Shown piece after piece: positions 43,383 to 52,067 of a stretch of DNA of 64,000 bases. The stretch is from Hallerella sp963660435 (GTDB lineage: Bacteria; Fibrobacterota; Fibrobacteria; Fibrobacterales; Fibrobacteraceae), in contig CAVKYI010000008.1 in the NCBI GenBank assembly GCA_963660435.1, positions 1 through 64,000 of the forward strand, read 5' to 3'. Every line of letters begins with the position of its first letter. Within the stretch, counting starts at the first letter, position 1. The notes beneath the pieces were generated by a model. That model saw nothing but the letters and a program-made list of their open reading frames with translations. It was not told the origin of the DNA and did no database searches. The position numbers and the translations under genes were made by a program.

Positions 43383-45047
43383 TCATTCCACGACGATTTT
43401 CCGGACAAGGCGAGCATCGCTTCCGCGAACTACATAGATCCCTGGATGCCGGAAATTTTTACGTACAGATTCCGAAAGATTTTCCACATTCGAACGGATT
43501 GACTGCAACCGGTTGCCGTTCAAATCGAATATCTCGTATCGGTCTTCCGTTCCGCCGTCAAGAAATCTCTGGGCTCGCGGCAATCGGGATGGCGGGATTT
43601 CGGAAAATCCCCATTCGAGGATTCCCATCGTGGAGTCCGCCGATCCCTTGAACACGATGAAAAGCGCTTCGATTTTTCCTTCCAGTCCGGAAACTTCGCA
43701 CGAGACGGTTTCGTAAGCGTTCCAGCTGCCCGTTTGCGGGATTTCGCAGGTCCCCGCCACGGTTCCCGAAGAACCGCCGGTGCGAACTTCTACCCGATTT
43801 TCGCCAGAAACGCTTGCTGCCTTGACGGAAAAGCTCGCTGCACCGTTTTTAAAATCCACTCCGGAAACGCGAATCCAGGAATCCTTGCTCGCGTATGGCG
43901 TAAGGACATGTAAAACGGGTTTCCCTCGGGTCCAGTCCGTGCGACTGCGGACATTTCTTTGTCTGGAACTTGTCAGCGCGGGGTATGTCCGATACGGATC
44001 GAAGCTTTCGATCTGTTCGGGGCCTTCGTTCGTGTAAACCAGCTTGTCCATTGCACTTCCGCTGTAAGTGAACTCGTCGATGCTCACGCTGCGATGATAC
44101 GCCGGTTCGGGATTTTCGGCTCCCAGGGAAGCCGGATGTTCGCTCGCCTGGACCAATCGACGGTCGTGATAGACGGCATACCATTTTCCCTTGAACTGGG
44201 CGATTCCATGATGATTGTTGTTGTAGGCGTTAATATTCTTTCCACCGATATTCGGATTGTCCATAAAGATTCCCTGGTAGGAATAAGGTCCCGTTACCTT
44301 GGCCGATGTCGCATAGGCGATTCGCAAATCCGCCGTGCTGTATGTCAGGTAGTAGAGGTTCCCTTTCTTGTGGATGTAGGACGCTTCCATCGCCCGCGGC
44401 CCGCCGAATTTCAGTTCGACTTTGGAATTCAGGTCGAAGCCCTTCATGTCGTCATCGAACCGATACATGTTGAAGATGTTGTTGTTTCCGTCTTCTGCGG
44501 GTCGAGCGTCCGATTTTCCGCCGCCGAACGTGAAATAGCCCGAGCCGTCATCGTCAAAGAAAATCGCCGGATCGAAGCACCAGGCTATCCCGTCGCAGTC
44601 GGCAAGTCCGCCGCCCCAATTGTTGATAAGCTTCTTGTTCCCGGGAACGGGATTCTCGTAAGGTCCGTCGATATTTTCGGAAACGACAAGTCCCACGCCT
44701 CCGCCTCCACCGTCTGGAAAAACGATGTAAAAGGTTCCGTCGTGAACGGCGATTCCGGAAGCCCAGATATCGTTTATATTGTCGTATTCCCGTTTTGCCT
44801 CGAAGACGATTCCATGATCCGTCCAGTTTTTCATGTCGCGGCTGCTGAATGCGTAGAGCGATTTGATCGTGTAGCCGCTCGCACCGGCGGGATCGTCGGA
44901 ATCGGTCAAAATGTAAAAGACGGAATCCGAAGCGGCTGCCGCGGGATCCGCCAGATAGTGATAATTGCTGATGGGATTGTCGGCAACCGCTCCCGCGAAA
45001 AGAGCGCCCAACGAAAGAATGGCGATTCGAAGACTTTTCATCGGCAT
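43383..45047 (-). CDS. GH43 arabinofuranosidase/xylosidase with CBM and C-terminal sorting-like tail
   Basis: A 554-residue exported protein. After the signal peptide, a five-bladed GH43 propeller spans about residues 25-320, with NYHYLADPAAA (base aspartate), CFDPAIFFDDDGSGY and GPRAMEASYIHKKG (acid glutamate). About residues 360-475 look like a CBM6-type module, and the last 55 residues (YEIFDLNGNRLQSI ... PGIYVVRG ... KIVVE) resemble a type IX sorting domain. AAGGAG precedes ATG. With GH30 it would debranch and cut glucuronoarabinoxylan. Confidence 0.85.
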   Translation of the reverse strand: MPMKSLRIAILSLGALFAGAVADNPISNYHYLADPAAAASDSVFYILTDSDDPAGASGYTIKSLYAFSSRDMKNWTDHGIVFEAKREYDNINDIWASGIAVHDGTFYIVFPDGGGGGVGLVVSENIDGPYENPVPGNKKLINNWGGGLADCDGIAWCFDPAIFFDDDGSGYFTFGGGKSDARPAEDGNNNIFNMYRFDDDMKGFDLNSKVELKFGGPRAMEASYIHKKGNLYYLTYSTADLRIAYATSAKVTGPYSYQGIFMDNPNIGGKNINAYNNNHHGIAQFKGKWYAVYHDRRLVQASEHPASLGAENPEPAYHRSVSIDEFTYSGSAMDKLVYTNEGPEQIESFDPYRTYPALTSSRQRNVRSRTDWTRGKPVLHVLTPYASKDSWIRVSGVDFKNGAASFSVKAASVSGENRVEVRTGGSSGTVAGTCEIPQTGSWNAYETVSCEVSGLEGKIEALFIVFKGSADSTMGILEWGFSEIPPSRLPRAQRFLDGGTEDRYEIFDLNGNRLQSIRSNVENLSESVRKNFRHPGIYVVRGSDARLVRKIVVE

Positions 45048-45150
45048 GGAAACTCCTTGACGTTAAAGTTATTTTCCCCGTTTTTCGAAAATCATCCGAT
45101 CAAAAAAATCGCATGGACATTTTATCCACGGCACGGAAAAATTATTCCTG

Positions 45151-45212
45151 GGTCACCTCTAAAAATTGCTTTGGTTAAGAAAATTTGAATAATTGAATTT
45201 TTAGAGGTGACC
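45151..45212. mobile_element. MITE-like element, copy 5 (62 bp, minimal)
   Basis: The shortest copy: perfect 17-bp inverted termini around a 28-base interior, so it can fold into one hairpin. The whole variable centre is absent. Its right end supplies the last three codons and TAA of the minus-strand lipoprotein gene. Confidence 0.88.
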
Positions 45213-46328
45213 CTGAAAATCCACGCCATAGAAAACGATGTCGTCTATCCAGAATTCCCCGCCCGCACCGCCAAAGACAGAAATATTGGTGACATGGCTC
45301 TTGACATTTTCCCAGCCGACATTTCCTCCGACGCTGTCCGCGACAAGCAACATTCCGGGCTTTACCGTGTAACGCATCCATGCGGAATCCAGCTGGATAT
45401 GTTCCCACGCCTTGCCGCTTTCGTAGGAGGCGGAAGAGTCCGCGATGACATCGAACGAAAAGGAGATTTTACCCTTGACGCTTCCCTTGGCGAGGAACGA
45501 GACCGAATCCAGACCGCTCATGTCGATGGCGCGCCCCAGATAGCGTCCCATCAGAGCCCAGTTCGCGCTGGAATCGTTTTGCGAGACAAAATGCGCGGAC
45601 TTTCCGTTAGGGCTTTCGGTACTGTCGAGTTCAAGATTCGCTGTCGCATATTTTGACGCAGAACGGTACCAGTTCGCGATGCCGTTTTCAAAATCGTCAA
45701 GGACAAACGCGCGGGTTGCGGTATCCTGCAGAATGACTTCCCTTTCCCTGGTGGAAATGTCAAAAATTCCTTCGGCGAGCGGAACGTTCTGCGAATCCGC
45801 AGTGTAGAGCGCGACCCATTCCAAGTCTCCGCGTGGCAGGGAAGGAAATTCGAAATGCCCGCCGGAATCGGCCAAGGCCGCGTAATCGGTTCCCGGGAGC
45901 AAAATCCACACGGGCGATTTTTCGGTCAGGATAGTCCCGGAGAGTTTTGACGGTGCGTCGGTGGAAACAAGAACTTCCATTCCCGAGTCCGCCAAGTTTC
46001 CGGGAACGCTGAACTTCCGAATTCCCTTTTGGAGCGTGTCCGCCGACAGGCTTTGCGCCTCGACGGTGTAATCCCCGACAGGGAGAGAATCCAGCCGAAG
46101 CGTTCCCAGCGAATCCGTTTCCAGCGTTTCGCCCGGGATTCCTTCCAGATTAAGAAAGCCTTGTTGCCGAATGTTCAGACGGCTCTTGGCTGCTGGCTTC
46201 CCATCGTGACGGATGACGACAATCGCAACCGAATTCTCCGTTTCGAATGTCGAACCGGCGACATCGCGAGAACAGGCGATCCAGAGTCCGCCAAGGATAA
46301 TTCCGAAAATCCCAATCCACCGCTTCAT
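45201..46328 (-). CDS. Carbohydrate-binding-like lipoprotein, partner of TIGR02147 regulator
   Basis: A 375-residue lipoprotein (lipobox LWIACS). Residues about 30-130 and 130-195 are two Ig-like/carboxypeptidase-regulatory style repeats (LPVGDYTVEAQS, LPRGDLEWVALY); residues about 205-375 resemble a CBM11/CIA30-type sugar-binding domain (FVLDDFENGIANWY, ISFSFDVIADS, WIDDIVFYG). It overlaps the upstream regulator by four bases. Its C-terminal Gly-His-Leu and stop come from the repeat element. A sensing role is inferred from the pairing. Confidence 0.75.
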   Translation of the reverse strand: MKRWIGIFGIILGGLWIACSRDVAGSTFETENSVAIVVIRHDGKPAAKSRLNIRQQGFLNLEGIPGETLETDSLGTLRLDSLPVGDYTVEAQSLSADTLQKGIRKFSVPGNLADSGMEVLVSTDAPSKLSGTILTEKSPVWILLPGTDYAALADSGGHFEFPSLPRGDLEWVALYTADSQNVPLAEGIFDISTREREVILQDTATRAFVLDDFENGIANWYRSASKYATANLELDSTESPNGKSAHFVSQNDSSANWALMGRYLGRAIDMSGLDSVSFLAKGSVKGKISFSFDVIADSSASYESGKAWEHIQLDSAWMRYTVKPGMLLVADSVGGNVGWENVKSHVTNISVFGGAGGEFWIDDIVFYGVDFQGHL

Positions 46329-47155
46329 TTTTTCCTCGCGACCGGATAGAACGCCATGGAAAGCTGCATTACGCGATCCGGATTCTTTACCGAATCGATT
46401 CTCTTTTGGACCAAACGCCGAAATTCCCGCAGCATATCCTTCAGGTCTTCAAAGGCAGACTGATCGACGGAAACCGTGAGCGTCGAAACGTTCCGTTCCT
46501 CGACAGGAATGTTTTCAAGGGAATCGCTTGCAAGGCGAAGAGCCTCCTTCTGGAAATTTCTGATAGCCTTTGCCTTTTCGGTTCCGCAAACCGTCAAATG
46601 CGCATCGGTGAGACCGAGTTTTCCCGAGGCGCATTTTTTGACAAGCCCCGCATCCTTTAATGTTTCGATGGCTTCGCGTGCCTGCTCTTCGGAAATCGGC
46701 GGACACAGCGCATTTGCAATCTGCCGAATGTTCGCGACGCCGCCGTTCAGTTCCAGGTAAGCGCGCACGGCGGGAATCCACCAGTTTTCAAGAACTTTCA
46801 TCTCCGCAGACAGCAAGGTTCGTCTTTCCACGTCGCGGAGGGCTATCGCCCGTCCCATCAGCTCCTCTTTTTGCGCGGCATCCTTGGAAACATTCGAGGC
46901 GTAGAGCAGGTTGAAATACTCCGCCGAGCGACCCGTCATGCCGACGAGCTTCTTGGCTGCTTCCAATGCGCGGGCTGGCAGATGCTGCTTCTTGCGAAGC
47001 ACCCGATAGAGCTGACTTGAATCCAGACCGATACGGTCTCCCATCATCCGATAGGAATAGAACGGCATCTCGCGCTTGCGCCGTTCGTAGTAGGCCTTTA
47101 GAATGTCGCGATAGTCCGTCAAGTCGGAAAACAGGTTCATCTTGCTAAAATACAT
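46325..47155 (-). CDS. TIGR02147 (DUF4423) family regulator
   Basis: A 276-residue soluble protein. The N-terminus (LTDYRDILKAYYERRKREMPFYSYRMMGDRIGLDSSQLYRVLRKK) has the helix-turn-helix-like opening of TIGR02147, a family expanded in Fibrobacter; the middle (WWIPAVRAYLELNG, ISEEQAREAIETLKDAGLVKK) is winged-helix-like, and the C-terminus has VSVDQSAFEDLKDMLREFRR. GGAG precedes ATG. It is translationally coupled to the downstream lipoprotein. DNA-binding is likely but its targets are unknown. Confidence 0.85.
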   Translation of the reverse strand: MYFSKMNLFSDLTDYRDILKAYYERRKREMPFYSYRMMGDRIGLDSSQLYRVLRKKQHLPARALEAAKKLVGMTGRSAEYFNLLYASNVSKDAAQKEELMGRAIALRDVERRTLLSAEMKVLENWWIPAVRAYLELNGGVANIRQIANALCPPISEEQAREAIETLKDAGLVKKCASGKLGLTDAHLTVCGTEKAKAIRNFQKEALRLASDSLENIPVEERNVSTLTVSVDQSAFEDLKDMLREFRRLVQKRIDSVKNPDRVMQLSMAFYPVARKK

Positions 47156-47268
47156 TCAAAACTCCAGTATGATGCATGGCAAGAAATTTACCGTGGATTT
47201 TTTGTCCATGGTTTTCTTTTTCCGGACAAATTCATATTTTAGAAGAAATCCCGTTTCCAAGAGGTCGC

Positions 47269-48003
47269 ATGAAATTTCTCGTCGGATTCATCTCCCTTTG
47301 CCTGACCATTATCGCCATCGTCTATATCGTCCATGCGCCGAAAGCTCCACGCGGAGCACCCGAAAGATTCGCCGTCCTGACCGTTTCGGCTTCGCATTCG
47401 AAAAGCTTTGGCCCGACAAATATCCGATATGAGCTGCGCTTTGAAAAGCGCGGTGCGGAAAAAGGCGCTCTCGTCGAAGCGAACCTTGGGGCAAACGCCG
47501 CTCTCGTCGAGTTTGCCAAGACGCTCGACATTCCGAAAGACAGCGTTTCCGCAAAGCGGTTTTCGCTAGAAAAGGCATGGAAGTGGGAAAACAACAAGCG
47601 GATTCCCGATGGGTTTGAAATTTCGCAGAACATCTCCATCGACTTGCCCGACCCGGACAAGGCTCCGGCTTTCGTCGAAGGCATCGCGGCGATTCAAGAC
47701 ATGGAAATCATCCAGGTGACACCGGTTCTCTCCGACGCGTCCGAAAAGAAGAACGAAGTCTATCGCACCGCCGTGAAAGAGGCGACGGAAAAAGCGAAAG
47801 TTTTGGCCGAAGCATCCGAAAGAAAGCTCGGAAAAACGCTGTCGATAAGCGACGAAATTTCCTCGACGAACCCTTTCGAGAACACGGCCTATTACGATGG
47901 CGCGACAATGCTTGGCGGATCGCGAAAAATGGTCGGAGCCTCGATTCCGGAACAGAAAATCGAAATCGGCGCCAGCGTGACGATGAAATTCCAGCTGAAA
48001 TGA
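47269..48003 (+). CDS. SIMPL-domain (DUF541, YggE-like) protein
   Basis: A 244-residue protein with an N-terminal membrane helix (residues 2-21) and a SIMPL domain: LTVSASHSKSFGPTNIRYELRFEKRG, SVSAKRFSLEKAW, and the helical VYRTAVKEATEKAKVLAEA segment followed by EQKIEIGASVTMKFQL. YggE-type proteins act in the periplasm and are tied to oxidative stress. The start at 47269 has GAGG close upstream. It is divergent from the TIGR02147 gene. Confidence 0.82.
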   Translation: MKFLVGFISLCLTIIAIVYIVHAPKAPRGAPERFAVLTVSASHSKSFGPTNIRYELRFEKRGAEKGALVEANLGANAALVEFAKTLDIPKDSVSAKRFSLEKAWKWENNKRIPDGFEISQNISIDLPDPDKAPAFVEGIAAIQDMEIIQVTPVLSDASEKKNEVYRTAVKEATEKAKVLAEASERKLGKTLSISDEISSTNPFENTAYYDGATMLGGSRKMVGASIPEQKIEIGASVTMKFQLK

Positions 48004-48008
48004 ACCCG

Positions 48009-48791
48009 CTAGTTGTCGAGCAGCGTTCTATAGAGGAGCAGCAGCTCTTCCGGCGAAAGTTCCTCGGCGCGGGAATTCGGCGAAAGCCCGGAACGTTCCA
48101 GCGCCTTTAAAACCTTTTCCTTTTCAAATCGCGCGGAAAGGGAATTCGTGATGACTTTCCGTTTCATTGAAAACGCGTCCTGGACAAATTCAAAGAATTC
48201 CGGCGGGGCTTCGAGCGGATCGGGCCGCGGAGAAAAGAGGACCGTCGCGCTGTAGATGTTCGGGCGCGGCGTAAAATGTTCCGGTCCGATTTTCCGGACG
48301 ATCTTCCCGGTCGCATGGGCGCGGATCCAGACCGAAAGGCTTCCATAGCTTCTCGTATGCGGTTCCGCACAGAATCGCTCGGCAACCTCGAGCTGTACCA
48401 TGCACATGAAGCCGAGGGTCTTTTTCAGGAGCGGCATCACGTTGGCAACGATTCCCGTCGAAATGTTATACGGCAAGTTTCCAACGAGCCACGGCCTTGG
48501 ATTTGTCCTTAGCCACTCGTCCATCGGAAATTTCAGAATGTCCTGGTTCACGACTTGAAAATTCGGATTTCCGGAAAACTTTTCCCGAAGAATCGCGACG
48601 CATTCTTCATCGACTTCGACCGCCGTGACGGGAACGCCCCGAGCGAGCAACGGCTCCGTAAGCGCACCGTGCCCTGGACCGATTTCCAAAATGGAATTTT
48701 CCGCATCGAGCGGAATGTCCGATGCGATAAGGCTTGCGGTTTCCGCATCCAGAAAGTTTTGTCCAAAACGGCGCCGACGGTCTCTGTCCAT
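48009..48791 (-). CDS. rsmA: 16S rRNA dimethyladenosine transferase
   Basis: A 260-residue KsgA. Motifs: RRRFGQNFLDAETA, LEIGPGHGALTEPLL (SAM-binding), VNQDIL and LVGNLPYNIS (adenine-binding), then FTPRPNIYSATVLF. It dimethylates two adjacent adenines near the 3' end of 16S rRNA. Its stop is six bases from the convergent SIMPL gene stop. Confidence 0.95.
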   Translation of the reverse strand: MDRDRRRRFGQNFLDAETASLIASDIPLDAENSILEIGPGHGALTEPLLARGVPVTAVEVDEECVAILREKFSGNPNFQVVNQDILKFPMDEWLRTNPRPWLVGNLPYNISTGIVANVMPLLKKTLGFMCMVQLEVAERFCAEPHTRSYGSLSVWIRAHATGKIVRKIGPEHFTPRPNIYSATVLFSPRPDPLEAPPEFFEFVQDAFSMKRKVITNSLSARFEKEKVLKALERSGLSPNSRAEELSPEELLLLYRTLLDN

Positions 48792-48837
48792 AATGCAAAG
48801 ATAGGAATTCAGGTCTTGTCGGGATTCTGGAATTCCA

Positions 48838-48873
48838 ACAAAAAAGGCGAAGATTCGTCGGGAACCTTCGCCG
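48838..48873 (-). terminator. Terminator of the GH5 cellulase gene
   Basis: GGCGAAG and CTTCGCC pair across a loop, and on the minus strand TTTTTTGTTGG follows. It begins about 20 bases after the cellulase stop. Confidence 0.7.
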
Positions 48874-48892
48874 AGAATACAAGCGGACCGCT

Positions 48893-50935
48893 TTACTTCA
48901 AGCGGACAGGTATCGCTACGCGATTGCCGTTCTGCTTCAAGATTAAAAAGCCCGGGCCGCGGTAGTTCGCTTCGAGCAAGACGGAATTCGTGCCGCGATT
49001 CATCGAGAAAGTCTTCGAGGAGACGATCTGGCCGTTCGAATTGACAAGGGAAAGCGAAGCGCGACCGGAAGAACTTGCGACAAACGAAGCGTTCACCGCA
49101 CCCGGCTGCACGTTCACGGACATCTTGCCGAAAGTCCTTGCCGCAGGGCGCTTGACGGCATTTGTCGAAGCGACCAGTTCTCCGCTCGCGATTCCTTCTA
49201 AGTCCGGAAGCTTCTTGTTGAAGTTTTCAAGGACCACTTCGGAACCGTCCGCCTTGTAAAGGACGATGTTGTCCATTTCGATCGTGCCTGAGACCTGCGT
49301 TCCATAGACGTTAAGACCAACCGCTTTCACGTCGCTCTTGTCCTCGAGCACAAGACCGCTTGCATCCAGGGAAACCTTGTATGTCTTCCATGCGGACGAA
49401 ATCTCTGACGCGTCGATGTTCGCTTCTTTCCATGTCCAGTCCGAACCGCTCATCGCAAAGAGGGCAAGGGACGTCCAGCCATACTCGCTACAGGAAGCAT
49501 TCGAGCAGGGGCCGTTCGACGTCACGCCGACCTTTGCCTGGAAGGAAATCGCGACATAATCGCTCCAGTTTGCACCATTCAGATTGATGCGCAGCGTTCC
49601 CGTTTCCGCGGAGTCCGACCGGGTGAAAGTGTAGGTAATCCTCAGCATCTTGTCGCTCGTGTCGAGGCTCGCTTCCACGAACTTGTCAATGGAGTTTCCC
49701 GCCAGCGTGTCCATGCCATAGACCTTGCGCATCGCGTTCAGAACTTCATAATCCACAATGTCGCCGACGTTTCCCGCAAACTTGTCTGTCTGGCGGCGGA
49801 TGACGGTCATGTTCCCGTTGCCCTCGTCACCGGTATCCCAGATGCAAGGAATGATTCCGCGGCTCTTGGCTGCAGACGCCACATAGCCATACCAGGCGGC
49901 GCGACCTTCGAGATGCAACCGCAGATTGTCTCCGACGATCTCTTCAAGACGCTTGATGGCGCCCATTTCGCCGATGACGACCGGAATGCCCTGCGAAGTG
50001 AATGCAGACTTGAGCTTGTCGAACTGGGCGTCGATATGCGCCTTGGAACCCTGCGATTCCGTTGTCGAGCCCATATTATACTTCGTATCCGTCGTGGAAT
50101 TCATCCCGTCAAAATAGTAGAAGCAGCTTCCATAGTCCGCATCTGCGGTCATCAGGGAATACTGGTACGGATAGAAGTGCGCCTCCGCCATCGTGTAGCC
50201 GCTCCCGGCAGGATCCGTCGGATAGAAGTTCGCAAGATACGAATACTTGTCGATTTCCGTGCGCGGCATCTGGACCACGACCGTACGGGTCGCGTTGTTT
50301 CCGCCCGTCGCGCGAACCGCCTTGAGGCACGCTTCGTGATACTTCTGGAGAACCTTGGCGCGGGCATCGTCGAAAGCCCACTGGCCGTTGTCGGCTCCGC
50401 CATTCCACGGATCGTTTACGCCCGGTTCGTTCGCGCTCGAAAAGACCAGATGCTCGTCGTAGGCGGCAAACTTCGTCGCGATTTGCGTCCAGTAGCTTCC
50501 TTGAATCGCGGCGATGGAATCGGCATTGATCGTAATCGCTCCGTTCTGGTCATAGCCATCCCCGTCAAAAACATGGTCTTCGAGCCAGCCCGAATCCCAA
50601 TGGATATTCACAATCGCATACATGCCTTCGTTCACGACCAGATCGACGACCGTCTTGACCGAATCGAGCCACCCCGCATTGATGACTCCATCGGTCGCGT
50701 GGCTGTTCCAGGCGCAGGGGATACGGACCGTGTTAAAGCCCGCCGCCTTGATGGACTTCACGTATTCAGCGGTCGGGAAAGAGTTTCCCCAGGCTGTCGG
50801 ATCGCTTGGAACCTCCATCGTGTTTCCAATGTTGTAGCCCATTCCCATCGACGCGACGAGATCCGAGGACGTGGGAAGAGCAAAGGCCGAACCGGCAAAA
50901 GAAGCGGCCAGCGAAAGCGAGATCCAGAGTTTCAT
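48893..50935 (-). CDS. GH5 endoglucanase with C-terminal CBM and tail domain
   Basis: A 680-residue secreted cellulase. Signal peptide to residue 19. The GH5 barrel covers about residues 25-400: MGYNIGNTME, FNTVRIPCAW, IVNIHWD, FSSANEPG (acid/base Glu170) and VVIGEMGA (nucleophile Glu323). About residues 420-590 resemble a CBM11/CBM30-type module, and the last 90 residues a sorting/tail domain (LSLVNSNGQIVSSKTF). The layout resembles the F. succinogenes endoglucanases of similar size. It is monocistronic. Confidence 0.9.
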   Translation of the reverse strand: MKLWISLSLAASFAGSAFALPTSSDLVASMGMGYNIGNTMEVPSDPTAWGNSFPTAEYVKSIKAAGFNTVRIPCAWNSHATDGVINAGWLDSVKTVVDLVVNEGMYAIVNIHWDSGWLEDHVFDGDGYDQNGAITINADSIAAIQGSYWTQIATKFAAYDEHLVFSSANEPGVNDPWNGGADNGQWAFDDARAKVLQKYHEACLKAVRATGGNNATRTVVVQMPRTEIDKYSYLANFYPTDPAGSGYTMAEAHFYPYQYSLMTADADYGSCFYYFDGMNSTTDTKYNMGSTTESQGSKAHIDAQFDKLKSAFTSQGIPVVIGEMGAIKRLEEIVGDNLRLHLEGRAAWYGYVASAAKSRGIIPCIWDTGDEGNGNMTVIRRQTDKFAGNVGDIVDYEVLNAMRKVYGMDTLAGNSIDKFVEASLDTSDKMLRITYTFTRSDSAETGTLRINLNGANWSDYVAISFQAKVGVTSNGPCSNASCSEYGWTSLALFAMSGSDWTWKEANIDASEISSAWKTYKVSLDASGLVLEDKSDVKAVGLNVYGTQVSGTIEMDNIVLYKADGSEVVLENFNKKLPDLEGIASGELVASTNAVKRPAARTFGKMSVNVQPGAVNASFVASSSGRASLSLVNSNGQIVSSKTFSMNRGTNSVLLEANYRGPGFLILKQNGNRVAIPVRLK

Positions 50936-51042
50936 GCAGAAACCTCATAAAAAATGTGGGATGACCTAAATCTACCTTTTTAAGTCAATCTTCGACCAAA
51001 TGTAAAGTTTTGTTAATCGCAAAACCTTAGCCTCAAAGTGCG

Positions 51043-52047
51043 CTAGGCTTCGATTTTTTGCCATTTTAGCGTTTTCCCGGCAAAAAGCGGAACCGCTCCA
51101 TCGATCGATTCGGGAACGTTCCACGGCTTTTCGCCGTACAGGCAGCGCGTTTTCGCCCTCGGAATCCCGTAGAAGTCCGCTCCGAATCCGGCGACGAAAT
51201 CGGCAAGACGTTCCAGGTGCCCGCCTCGTTCGAAAATTTCAATAAGAAGCGGAAGCGCGACCGGAGCCGAATATACGCCCGCCGCGCCACAGGGACCTTC
51301 CTTCCTTCCCCTCTCGTGCGGAGCGGAATCCGACCCGAAAAAGAACTTCGGGTTTCCGCTGAACGCGGCATTCCGCAGAGCCTCGCGATCTTCGGGACGT
51401 TTCGGAAGAGGCTTGCAAAAGTGGTGCGGCAAAAGCGATCCGCCTACCACGTCGTCGAGCGTATGGAGCAGATGGTGCACGGTGATCGTCGCCGCGACAT
51501 TTTTTGGCAAGCGGAGAACGGCTTCCACCGCCGCGCATGTCGAAAGATGTTCAAAGACGATCTTTAGGCGGGGAAATTCTTTCGAAAGGAATTCCACGCG
51601 ACGAATGAATTCCTTTTCGCGGTCAAGGCAGAACGCTACAGGCTCTTCGCCGTGGACGCAAAGGACAAGACCGAGCCTTTCCATTTCCGAAACGACCGGA
51701 AGGACGGATTCGAAGTCCGATACGCCGTCTTCGCTGTTCGTGGTAACGCCTGCCGGATAATACTTTCCTGCGACCGCGCCGGCGAGCTTCATCCGCTTCA
51801 GGTCATCCGGCGTGTATTTCGCGTTCAGCTTGAACGTCATCAGCGTTCCGAGTCCCGGCGCAGCGTCTTGAATTTCCGCGCGGTATTTCTCGATAGCCTC
51901 GGCACTCGAAATCGGCGGAACGGTATTCGGCATCACCAGGATCCTTCCGAATTCACGCGCAACGGTCCTTGCATAGTTTTTCAGCAAGTCGCCCTGGCGC
52001 AAGTGCACATGGAAATCGTCGGGTATGGGAAGTTCAAGCGTTTTCAT
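51043..52047 (-). CDS. pyrC: Dihydroorotase
   Basis: A 334-residue class II dihydroorotase of pyrimidine synthesis. The zinc motif is IPDDFHVHLRQG, the carboxylated lysine sits in AGKYYPAGVTTNS, later histidines in VHGE and EHLSTCAAVE, and the aspartate in FGSDSAPHERGRKE. The ATG at 52047 is preferred to a TTG three codons upstream. It lies 20 bases after the lamin-tail lipoprotein stop. Confidence 0.94.
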   Translation of the reverse strand: MKTLELPIPDDFHVHLRQGDLLKNYARTVAREFGRILVMPNTVPPISSAEAIEKYRAEIQDAAPGLGTLMTFKLNAKYTPDDLKRMKLAGAVAGKYYPAGVTTNSEDGVSDFESVLPVVSEMERLGLVLCVHGEEPVAFCLDREKEFIRRVEFLSKEFPRLKIVFEHLSTCAAVEAVLRLPKNVAATITVHHLLHTLDDVVGGSLLPHHFCKPLPKRPEDREALRNAAFSGNPKFFFGSDSAPHERGRKEGPCGAAGVYSAPVALPLLIEIFERGGHLERLADFVAGFGADFYGIPRAKTRCLYGEKPWNVPESIDGAVPLFAGKTLKWQKIEA

Positions 52048-52067
52048 GGAACGCAATCTAGGAAATG

